Below are positions 12,151-24,400 of a DNA stretch of 64,000 nucleotides, piece after piece; positions within the stretch are counted from its first letter, which is position 1; each line of letters starts with the position of its first letter. The stretch lies in NCBI RefSeq assembly GCF_032362555.1, contig NC_083527.1, positions 3,596,001 through 3,660,000 of the forward strand, read 5' to 3'. The stretch is from Amyelois transitella (taxonomy: Eukaryota; Arthropoda; Insecta; Lepidoptera; Pyralidae). The position numbers were made by a program, and so were the translations under genes. The notes under the pieces are model-generated. The model did not search any database. It was not told the DNA's origin and saw nothing but the letters and a program-made list of their open reading frames with translations.

Positions 12151-15100
12151 ATCCGAACAAACCGACTATCACACTGTTTTTGTCTGCCCTTTGACCACAG
12201 ACAAGGAAGATTTCATAAAATTGACCAAGGACGCTATAGCGTACTTGAAAGCGGTAGATCTCTAAGTAGAGACACAAAGCCATACGATAAATTAATAAAT
12301 ATGTGTAGACGATTAACCCACACCATATAAAGTTATTGGACATTATTGAACACAATAAATATGAACAGAAATACGACAGTGCAGTTGCCACGTCGACCCG
12401 TTGCCCTATTTTGCCGATTAGGGCTGTCTCCTGATTCTATAGCTGCTTCATAACGAACGTAAAGATTTTTTGTATTTTTATTCCTAACGAATACTGTTAT
12501 GAAGTTACGAATGACACAATTTTTGGTTCAAATTATAAGGTTCTTAAGATCAAAGGAACTTTTGAAAAAGAACGCCTAAACGAAAGATCAAATCGGCTCT
12601 TTCAAGAGCAAACGACAAGGTGGCATGAAAAGATTTTCAATTGATAAAAAAAGTAAGCAAGAATCTTAGCTTTCTACTTGCCACCATACTTCTGCTTAGT
12701 ATGTAGTATCTGCCTACCCCAGCAAGAAAAAGGCATGATCTAATTGATTATGCCTTTAGTCGGAGGATAACCAAGTAAAATAAGTATATCTGCAACGCGA
12801 CATAAAAAATAATTAAAATAGAATGCGTTTCGTCACAACCCTGCCATCCACCCTTGTTCCATATCTGAATGTCGCAGCGTCCGACGTGTGCGGAAATAAC
12901 GTCAGAACGCCCGCGAACCACTGTTGTTTTTACCGCAGTTTGCACCACGGCGTTGGAATTTCGAATATATATTCGAATTAGGAATTAGAGCAGATTCGAA
13001 TTTTTAAATATAATTTATAAACAGGTATTTATGGTTACTTTATCTTATCTCTGATCTGTATTAGCAAAATTTGTTCGGATAATTTGTTTGTTTCAAAAAT
13101 AGTTCACATCAAGCAAAACAAATTTATAGGGATGTAAGTATATTTCGTGACGTGTGGAATTAAAACATAATTTCAACAGTCGCACATAATAAAATTATGA
13201 ATTTCAGTGTGATGCCAAATATTAGCTAAATTCGTTTAGAAGTTTAGTGTGCTCTGAGAAATAAGTCCTTTTCCTTTTATTCCCGATTCAGAACAAAAAA
13301 AGTAGCGTCGACGTTTTCCTGTGCGACAGTGGCGCCGCTTCCTGTTGCGGAGAAAATGGGACAACGCTTTTAGTGAAATGTTCCCTTTATTTGCTGTTAG
13401 GGAATTACAGCTATGTTTTAAAGTGATAACTGTGTAGTATATTTTATGCAGGTAGATGACCATAAAATAGATGCATTTGACATCTGTCACAGAGATCAAG
13501 CTACATATATTTTACAGTTGGAAGTTAAGAAATTAGGTCTTCTGTTAAGAACAAAAATTAGATTGAAAAATAACAAAAAAGAGACTGTATTAGATTAATG
13601 ATTTGAAAATTTAGACGAAATCATATTCTTTTATTAAAACAAATTTCAAGATTAGAAACATAATTTTTTTACTGAAACCAATGTTAAAGGAAGAAAAATT
13701 CTTATTAAGAAATCAATTTTGAAATTTGGTTTGCTTCAGCAAAACAAGATTGATCATCATCATCCTACTATTTTGCCTGGTCGCATCCTCCAATCCAGGT
13801 TCCTATGACCAGGATCAAAGACTGGGGTGCATCTGACATAGAAGTTTTTAACCATTCATATACAAATTTCCTATGATTCTTTTTTCCCATTTTGTTAAAA
13901 ATGTCACATGATTTCTTTATGTTTCTGATTTACTTGTATCTGTTTGCATTTTATAAGTGTTGACTGCTAACACTAACGGTGCAATTGGGAGATGTAGAAA
14001 CATGAGTAAAATAGCAACATCAAAACATTATTTTCCCAGCAATCCAGAATAGTGAATACGATTGAAAGACACTTGAGTTCACTTTTTTTATTTACAACTC
14101 ATAGTATATAATGTGTTGCATATTTGTATAATAGTGCTAATAATACAAATTATAGTGAAGTTATTTGCTTCATCAAGAAAAGTACCATTTGATGCTTATG
14201 TGTCTATCTTCATCATAGAATATTTTTACACTAAGTAAATGATGCAACACTTACTAAACAATTTTCTTTTTTCACCATCCTACATTAAGCAATCAGCTGA
14301 TGCATTTGACATGAAAAGGTTGAATTTTAAACCACATGTTAGAATCTGTGTGCTTTATCACCTGTACTAAAAAGGTATTTTGAAAATAAGCCTGGTGTTT
14401 AAAACAACACAATGTGATGGTATAACTAAAAAAGTCCTACCAATATAATTTCCTGTACCGATTTACGTTAGTGGTTATATTGATTTATAATAATATACTC
14501 ACAAAAATAAATTTAAACCTTCCTTCTACTAGCTTACAAACAGGGACATAAAATTAAGAAATTATATAATGGAACATTTGTTGTCAACATAATTGGCTTT
14601 AATATAGCGCTCTTGCGCTACTTCAGCAAATTATTTATCATAGTAGGTACTTGTAAACGATTAATTGGACGTGATTGAACGCGAGACAGCTTCTGAAAAC
14701 CGGTCGTGATAGTATCACTTCTTATACAAAAAAAAACAATAAAAATCACTTACAAAATAACATAATAAACAATGCATAAATTAATAAACTGATTCGCGTG
14801 GCCCTAACTATCATTTAAATGAATATTTATCGTATTTGTAAGCAAAATACGATGATAATCACAAAAAACAATTTCAGTGGTATTGTAACAACGATAAACT
14901 TAGCAATTCTGTCATTCAGACGATTAGAGAAATTTGAAATAGTTACCCTTTATTTCTCGCACAATTCAGACCCGATATTTCCACAGATTTATGGAGCTAT
15001 TGCTTTATTTTTTACTAAAACAACAACAAACTCTAATTGGAATTTAGCACTTTAATTTTGACAGCCACCCAATACAGTGCCATAGAGTAAATATTTTCTA
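12151..15100. other. Intergenic DNA upstream of Pex13
   Basis: No gene found. Positions 12600-12740 have weak RTE-tail similarity. Positions 13757-13860 hold a fragment of SINE family B (GATCAAAGACTGGGGTGCAT). GC-richer islets at 12900-12960 and 13300-13380 could be regulatory, but nothing in the sequence proves it. Confidence 0.4.
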
Positions 15101-15458
15101 TTGTATAACTTTTGTGGCTCTGGATACGAGGTTCATAGAGCTTCTAGTTTTTTCACAGACATAAATCTATGTTTTTACAACTTGCATGCTTTGCTAAGTG
15201 CATTGCATTGTATCTACTTACTTCAAGTCCAACTGTTAATGTCAACCAACTAACAAGTTGTTTTGTCATTTGTCATGTCATTTTGCGAGTGCGCAACACA
15301 GAACAGAAGTTTCGCTTGGTAGAGTTCATAGATTGCTGCTCTAAGGAATTAAGAACCTATACATTACATATACAATAAGATAATAATCAGTGACATGGCG
15401 ATATTTTACATCTGCTAATTATTAGAACAAGCAAAGTGTAAATTGTGTGTCTGAAAAC
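15101..15458 (+). promoter_or_regulatory. Pex13 upstream region and 5' leader
   Basis: This stretch directly precedes the first Pex13 ATG. An in-frame stop (TAG at 15423) lies upstream, so the coding start must be downstream of it. There is no clear TATA box; the sequence shows a short duplicated TGTCATTTGTCATGTCATTT tract. Transcription start not determinable. Confidence 0.35.
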
Positions 15459-18400
15459 ATGATGGAGCCATCGAATCATTTCACAGGGAACTCTGACCCT
15501 GCCCTATCGAATGCTGGTGTGACAGGAAATCTAGATGTTGGGTCATTCAGAAACCCTGTACCTTCCACGTCTACAACTAATATACCACCACCTTTACCAC
15601 CAAGACCAGAAGTTGGCGTTCAATCAAACTATGGCATGAATACTTACGGAATGAATTCCTATGGGATGAATTCTTACGGCGCGATGGGAGGCATGGGATC
15701 TTACGGAATGGGTGGCTACGGCTCCTATGGCATGGGGGCCTATGGAGGATATGGCGGTGGTTATGGTATGAATGGGATGGGCGGTATGGGGTATGGAGGA
15801 TACAATAGATTTGGACCAATGGATATGGAAAGTAGGTGAGTGAATTTGTTTTGTTTTATTGTTTTGGAAATGGGTCATTGAGAGTTTTCAAACATCCTAT
15901 TGATTCATGCTTAAAATGCCCTGTTAAATTGAAAATAACTATGATAAAATTTTATGATTAAAAGTTTGTGATTTTTATTTATTTCTTTCTTAATTATGGG
16001 ACTGGGTTCACAACTGTCCAAACTTAGAATATGGTTTATAAGAAATTTCAAAAATATAATTTTTAATAGAATGTCAACTTTATAAAAATAATTGTATTTA
16101 ATAGGAAAACAATATATTTTACTAATCAATGTTTAACATCTTATAAATTTTTATTTTTATTAATTTATATACATATTTATATCATTGTTTGTTGATGACT
16201 TTGTATTATTCTCACCACCTATGTACCTAATTATTTATCTCTTATCATCATTCATTAGTTTACATTGTGATAAGACATGGTTCTTAGGAACAATGTGATC
16301 TTTTGTAAAATTAAATCCACAACCAATTCCACAACCATTCATATTACCTCATGGTTCACATTTTTTACAATTGATGATTGCATTCAAAAGATGAATTTGG
16401 TATTACCAGTACATCATAACTCTGCCTAGAACCATACCATGAAACATACTTATATATTTATAACATGAAACACATATATATGAACTGAACAGAGATCATC
16501 AAATTTCAGACTGTCAAACAGACAGTTTAAATTTTTTTAAAGAATCATCAATAAAATAAAGCAAGTGAAATAGACTCACTATATTATTGAAGCTTTGAAA
16601 AAAAAAACATAATATATTTCAGGTTCATACAATTAGCGGAAGAGAACTCACGGCCTGCATTTGACTCGATACAGGGCTTCGTGAATGCAGTCGGCAGTGT
16701 GGCCATGATGCTGGAGAACACATTTTTTGCACTCACCAGCTCTTTTAGAGCAATTTTGGGTAATTTTACAAATTTTCTTTTATATTGGATTTGCAATATA
16801 TTTCCAAATACAAAAGAATATAAAATTAGAAAGATTTGTTTTTATATTTTACTAATGAATGTTTAACATCTAATATAAATATTTGAGTCAATGATGGCTC
16901 GGCATGGCACATCCCTTGCGGGGTAGACACAGCCGGCAGTCTTGAAAAAACTGAAAGGCCGCGTTAAGCTTTATAGCTCAATTATGAAATCGAAATTTAA
17001 ATTGTGTCAGGTTGCTAACCCATTGCTCAAAGAAAAGAATGCCAAATTACTAAGTGTTATCCTTAGTCGCCTTTTGTTTATTTATTAAGTCACTAGCTGA
17101 CCCGCGCAACTTCGTTTGCGTGTATCCCGCTACTTATTACACACACATTATGACACTAACTCCCATATTATTCGCATGTGCCTCAGTAAAAAAATATCTA
17201 AATATGTACTTAGAAACAAAAGAAAGATACCTATTCTATTAAGTTCTTTTTCTGAACTTATCTTACCTTAAATTACGATTTTTTTTTTAATTATTTCCCT
17301 AATATTAAATTGACCTAACTTTAAATTTTAACCAAAATCTTAATAGAAAATATCAATCCATAAATTACGCTTTTATATTTTAAAAAACTAATCTTACTAA
17401 TAAGTGCGATTTAATACTAACCTTAGAATACAATACCTACTATTATCATACAATTATTATTTTTATCATAAAATAATCTAAATTAAATGCTCGTGATGAT
17501 GAACTTACTTATTTTGATAAGGATATATGTATTATTGGTTATATCACCAGTTAAACATCACCCAACGAATTAAATGTTTTTTTAATACAGAAAAGTAGTT
17601 TTTGTGACTTAAATAAAAAAGCTGGATATGTGTCATCGCGGACTTTTTTGTAGAACTAATAAAGACCAATGTTTTTGCTATACATTGTTCTTACTTGTAT
17701 CCAACGGTATAAGCGGCGCACGCACAAATGCAATCTTCAATTAGATTTTTTTTCTGACTTCTTGGACATAAATCGCTATAACTCAGCTAATATAGTTTCA
17801 ATGTATTTCAATTATATATAAAAACCTGTCGGAGAAAATACTCTTTCTATTAGTGAAAACCGCATCAAAATCCGATGCGTAGTTTTAAAGTTTTATGCAT
17901 ACGAAGGGACTACAGACAAAATGGGCGACTTTGTTTTATACTATGTAGTGATAATATTTTTTGTGTATCAGGTGTAGCAGAGAACTTCGGTCGTCTAAGG
18001 TCTCTGTTCGCGCAGTTCTGGTCCACATTCGCTGTGGTGAGGTCATTGAACTGGCTTGTCAGGAAACTCATGGTGATCATCGGCATCAGGACAGAAAACG
18101 AGTTTAAGGTCAGTTTTATTGTTAATAAGGGATAGGCTTAAAAACTTGGGATTATTTTTTAGGCGTTGGGTTAGCAACCTGTCACTATTTGAATCTCAAT
18201 TCTATCATTGAGCCAAATAGCTGAATGTGGCCATTCAGTCTTTTCAACACTGTTTGCTATGTTTTGACTTTTTATCGCCTTCCTACGTACAATATCCAGC
18301 ATATCAAATAACCCTGCATGAAACCCTATAACGCGGTAATAGAGGCGAATTTGCAGTGAATTTGGGTAGGTTGATATGCTGTTGACTGTACCATTAAAAT

Positions 18401-21400
18401 GCCTCCCGATTAAAGTACATGTTGATCATTAATTATAATAGTATGACTCTAATTAATATGCTGAACTCAAACAATGGGCTCAGAAACAATGGTGATTAAT
18501 TCTCGCGCGAAGTCGAATTTCAGCGATACTTAATATAAAAAGTTTATTATTCCAAGTGTCGTTACCGGCACTATAGAATAAAACCACTCCATATCTTGCT
18601 GCTTTAGCTGAAATTTTATGAAAATCAGTTCAGCAATAGCCCTTGTCCGAATAGAAGGGTTGTGCCTACGACCATGTAGTGGAAAGGTGAGGTCATATCA
18701 CGTCTTTATCCCTTACGGGGTTGACTAGACAGTATACAACAAGATGTGTACATATTAGTTATAAAAATTTCAAAATTTGACTGTGATATGATATCCTTAC
18801 ATTGAATCAAAGTAATCTTATCATTTGACTTCATTTATCTCGGCCGATAATAATGTTTAGACTTCAGACTATGATAAAACAAGAAGAAATAGATACCACA
18901 TCTATTTGGCATATACCCTACTCTAGGTGGGTGGGCTTTATGATATTTTTAAGATTACAGAAACGGCTTGACGTATTTTCAGTATCAAAGTGTGGTTTGA
19001 TTGTTATGAAAAATCTTTCAGCCCTCGTACGAGTAGCATGGCACGCGAGTCTTCTCCGCCTCTCCCGTTTCACGTACATATACATATGGTGACGTCTATA
19101 TCCCTTGCGGGGTAGACAGGGCCAACAGTCTTGAAAAGACTCAATGGCCACGTTCAGCTATTTGGCTTAATAATAGAATTGAGATTCAAATAGTGACAGG
19201 TTGCTAACCCATCGCCTAAAAAGAATCCCAAGTTTGTAAGCCTATCCCTTAGTCGCCTTTTACGACATCCATGGGAAAGAGATGGAGTGGTCCTATTATT
19301 TTTTGTATTGGTGCCGGGAACCACACGTTATAATATATTTTTTCACGCGATAAAAAGGCGTCGCGTGTCATACAATGTATGTATAAGATATAGCTCGCCT
19401 CTTTCCGGGAAAGGTAGGCAGAGACTTAACCTTTACACGATCTCTGCGTACCTACTTCTTTCATCCGCATTCATAACTCCTTTCATGCAAGCTCGTATAT
19501 ACTATAATATCTTGACTTGCCCTGCCCCTAGTAGCATGGCTCGAGCAACGTTGTTCGCGCGAAAAACTATCGCTGTCTCACTTTTATTATATATGACGTA
19601 GCACGGGACAGCCGACAGACAACAAACAGAACGGAATAGATTTTAGCGTGATAAAAACTGCGTCACGTGTACCATGTTACGGGGCTGACCTTACGTCTAC
19701 CTGAGCGTTTCTTCTTTATAAATAAGTAGTCAAAGATAAATGGAAAATGTGGATGAAGCGAAGGAAGTGTGCAGAGATCGTGGCAAGTGGAAAGAGGTAG
19801 TCTCTGCCTACCCCTCCGGGAAAGAGCCGTGATTTTATGTATTATGTCAAATTCAAATTCAAAATTTTTATTCATTACTATAGGATGCTATATATCGCTT
19901 AATAATTGTCAAAACGTATGGTTTAACAACATTGGTTGACGTCAAATAAATTACTTAAAACTAAGTTTACTGCCGCTTCCAAGGCGTCAGTGCAGAAGAA
20001 GCGTGTAGGTGACCTACCTACCTTGCATGTATACACACTGATATATATACATTTATCAATTATACATTTTACCATTTTATTTATACACGTTTATATTTTA
20101 TAATTTAAACCTTAACAAATTTTATATTTACAATTTATTTATTTACAATATATACACTTTCCTAATTCTAAATATTAATAATGTTTACACTTTATATTTA
20201 CAATCTAAATTCTAATATACATGATATCAATATTGAATATCGTATCGGATGTGCCGTGTACCAGTCAGTTGTAGTCGCGGTCTTATGGAAACGCGTATTA
20301 TCCCCGTAGATCAAAACCGGTTTCGCTGGGCGTTGCGCGAGCGCATTCCTCGGCCGCCGTCGCTGACCATCGGCTAGTCGAGATCATATCCTGACGCGAA
20401 GCTCACGTCGCTTGTACATTCACTGCTAACGCTTTGTTTACATTATTACGCACGTACGCAATTAGCTGAACTATCTTTTCTATAGCTTATCTTACGAACT
20501 TTTCTTTCTATCTGTGCTGTGATCTTTCATTTCTATCTTGCTATTCACTGTGCTTTTATCTTGCCTTCTGTTAAATAAACTTTATAAACATTTCCGTGAA
20601 TTAAGTGATTTATTTGCCACCTACACCGGACACTCAATTACAATTAAGGTAACTCCTATATTTTGGCTATACCTAAACTGGTGACCCCGACCAAAGAACC
20701 ACAGAAAATGGCAAGTGATAGCGAAGAATCAATGAAGTCGGTACAACGAGAAAAAAGCGCATCGGACTTTGGTCAACGAGACACTACCGAAGCGCGCGTT
20801 TCCACGGTACCATCGGACGTCTACCGAGTCGGAGTTCGGATTGCACCATTTTGGCCAGATAAACCTATGATTTGGTTCGCGCAGTTGGAGGGCCAATTCC
20901 TAATATCTAACATCACCGCTGATACGACAAAATTTTATTATGTTATATCTCAGTTAGACAACCAATATGCTGCAGAAGTTGAAGATATTATTGTTTCCCC
21001 TCCGGCTACCAACAAATACGAAAAGCTTAAAAGTGAACTCATAAAGCGTTTGTCGGCCTCAAAGGAGAAGAAGGTCAAGCAACTCCTTATGCATGAAGAG
21101 CTTGGTGATCGAAAGCCATCCCAATTTCTTCGACACCTTCAACACTTGGCTGGACCCGGCGTCCCCGAAGATTTCGTGAGGACTATCTGGACGAGCCGCC
21201 TTCCTCACAACATGCAGCAGGTCATCGCTTCGCAAGCCTCATCACCTATAGAAACCTTAGCAGATTTAGCAGACCGTATCCAGGACATTGCACCTCCAGC
21301 GCCTACGGTAGCATCCACGTCTTCTTCAAATCATTCCGCCATAACTATGGAAGATATGGCGAAACAGATTGCGGAGCTTACTAGGCAGGTGAAAGCCCTG

Positions 21401-24400
21401 ACAGCCCATAACCGTTCCAGATCGCAAAATCGATCCAATTATGGTAACCGCAACCGCAGCCGATCCAATTCGCGCTATAGGAAACAACCACTGTGCTGGT
21501 ACCATGCTAAATTTGGAGGCAAAGCCAGGAAATGCATCACCCCCTGCGATTTTAAGACGGAAAACTCCCAGGGCAGTCGGTAATGGCGACTGACGATTGC
21601 CCGCAGATGACTGGTCGCTTGTTCGTGGTTGATAGCAGATCCAAAGTTCAATTCCTCATTGATACCGGAAGTGACTTATGCGTCATACCGAGGTACATGA
21701 TCAACGAACGACGTGCTAAATCAAACTATGAGTTGTGTGCAGCCAACGGATCTACAATAAACACTTACGGTTCAGTACAGTTGAATTTAAATCTTGGACT
21801 TCGTCGAGACTTTCCATGGCAGTTCATCGTGGCCGACGTTACCAAGGCAATCATTGGTGTGGACTTTCTTAGTTTTTATAATTTAATTGTAGACATAAGA
21901 AATAGACGCTTAATTGACAGCAGCACCAATATTTCAACTTTTGCTAGCATTTCTTTTACAGAATCAGCCGTACCAAGTGTTAAGGTCTTGACTGGCGAAG
22001 GGAGGTATTTCAACATTCTCGGTGAGTTTCCACAAATAACTCGACCAGCTGGTACACCACATTCGCCTAAACACAACACAGTTCATTATATTAGAACCAC
22101 TCCAGGCCCCCCAGTTTCTTGTTCTCCTCGGAGATTAGCTCCAGATAAACTTAAAATCGCCAAACTGGAATTCAACGCTATGCTCGCAAACGGCACAGCA
22201 CGTCCTTCTGACAGTCCATGGGCGTCGCCTCTTCATCTCACTCCTAAAAAAGATAATAGTTGGCGTCCATGCGGCGATTATAGGCAACTCAACTCAAGAA
22301 CAATCCCTGATAAATACCCGATACGGCACATACACGACTTTGCCAACAATCTATCAGGCTGTAATGTGTTCTCAACAATAGATTTGGTTAAAGCCTACCA
22401 CCAGATCCCCGTCTTCGCGGACGATATCCCGAAGACGGCAATAACTACACCCTTCGGACTATACGAATTTCCGTATATGACGTTTGGTCTGAGAAATGCT
22501 GGCCAAACTTTTCAAAGGTTCGTCGACGAGATGACCCGTGGACTCGATTTCTGTTTTCCCTATCTGGACGATTTTTTAATATTTTCTAAAACCGAGACAG
22601 AACATGAGGACCACCTGCGTCAAATCTTTTCTAGAATGAAAGAATATGGTATTCTTATTAATACCGCCAAATGTGTTTTCGGCAAGCCCGAAGTATCCTT
22701 TCTTGGCTACACCATTTCTCATTCGGGCGCTAAACCTTTGAAAAATAAAGTCCAGGCCATAGCTGATTTCCCTTTACCTACAACCATCAAGCAGCTTAGG
22801 AGATTCTTGGGTATGATTAATTTCTATAGGCGATTCCTACCTAAGTCTGCTCAAATCCAGGCTCCCCTGAATGCCTTGCTTGTGGGATCGGTAAAAGGAT
22901 TAGAACCAGTCAACATTACAGGTGACGCGCTAAGAGCTTTCAATGAATGCAAAGAAAGCTTAGCTAATGCAGCTATGTTGGCACACCCAGACCCTCAGGC
23001 TAAGCTGGCTCTGACTACGGATGCATCCGATATCGCAATTGGCGCTGTCTTACAGCAGCACATTAATAATAGTTGGCAGCCGCTTGCGTTCTTTTCACGC
23101 AAATTGAGTCCCTCCCAACAACGTTATTCTACGTATGATAGGGAGCTCCTTTCTATTTACGAAAGTATCAAATACTTCAGGTTTATGTTAGAGGCTAGAC
23201 ATTTTGTTATCTACACTGACCATAAACCGTTGTGTTTTGCTTTCCACGAACGCAAGGCCAATTGCTCACCCCGTCAGTACAGGCATTTGGACTACATCTC
23301 GCAGTTCACAACTGACATTCGTCATGTAGCTGGTAAAGACAATGTCGTAGCCGATACTCTTTCCCGTGTTGAGGAACTGCAGATGCCGGTAGACTTAGAG
23401 CTTCTCGCTAAGTCCCAAAAATCAGATCCAGAACTGTCCAAAATACTCCAAGGCGAAACTTCACTTCGTCTGGAAAAAACAACTGTTCCAGGGAGTCGCT
23501 CTTTTTTGTACTGCGACGTCAGCACACCGACTCCCAGACCTTTTGTCACAAATGAGTTCCGTCAACAGATTTTTAGGCACCTTCACTGTTTTAGTCATCC
23601 CGGTGCAAACGCTAGTGCAAAATTAGTTGCTCAACGTTATGTTTGGCCTTCAATGAGGAAAGACTGTCGTGAGTGGTCTAAGGCATGTTTGGCTTGTCAG
23701 CGAGCCAAGGTAAATCGTCATGTATCTTCACCTTTAGGTACCTTAGATTTACCGAAAGCACGCTTCAAATATGTCCATATAGACCTGATTGGTCCCCTCC
23801 TACCATCTGCTGGTTTTAGATACTGTTTGACAGCAGTCGATCGCTTCACGCGATGGCCTGAAGCTGTCCCACTCGTCGAAATTACCGCAGAAGCAGTGGC
23901 CAAAGCCTTTGTGTCCAACTGGATTTCCCGATACGGCTGTCCCACAGATATAGTCTCCGATCGCGGAAAACAATTTGAATCGTCCCTATTCCAACAGTTG
24001 GCCAAACAAATAGGATTCCGACACCGAAAAACAACCGCATACCATCCCCAGTGTAACGGATTAGTTGAACGTTTTCATCGCCAACTAAAAACAGCCATAA
24101 CGTGTCATAGCGATGTGAACTGGACGGAAACTTTACCTTTAGTCTTACTGGGCATACGCAATGCGATTAAAGAAGATTTACAGGCCACTCCATCTGAACT
24201 TCTCTATGGAGAAACCCTACGAATGCCAGGTGATTTTTTTGGTGACAAATCAGTTTGCCACACCACCGACATCCGCGATTTCGCTGCTCGCTTACGCTCA
24301 TTTGCCACTAATCTCCAACCCGTCTCAACTTCTCACCACAATAAGGATAAAGTGTTTATATATAAAGACCTGGACACTTCTAGTCACGTATATGTAAGAG

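Noticed and set aside
12228-12391. Minus-strand frame with hydrophobic stretches at 12110-12391
   Set aside because: Its 3' part overlaps a SINE copy (11983-12150), and the remainder has no start context or domain.
15577-15878. Two minus-strand ORFs across Pex13 exon 1
   Set aside because: Antisense shadows of the Gly/Tyr-rich coding repeat, with compositionally biased translations and no domains.
17091-17950. CACTA-type DNA transposon, from the CACTA/TAGTG ends
   Set aside because: Only five bases are inverted, no 3-bp target duplication is visible and no transposase is present. The ends match an abundant unclassified repeat instead.
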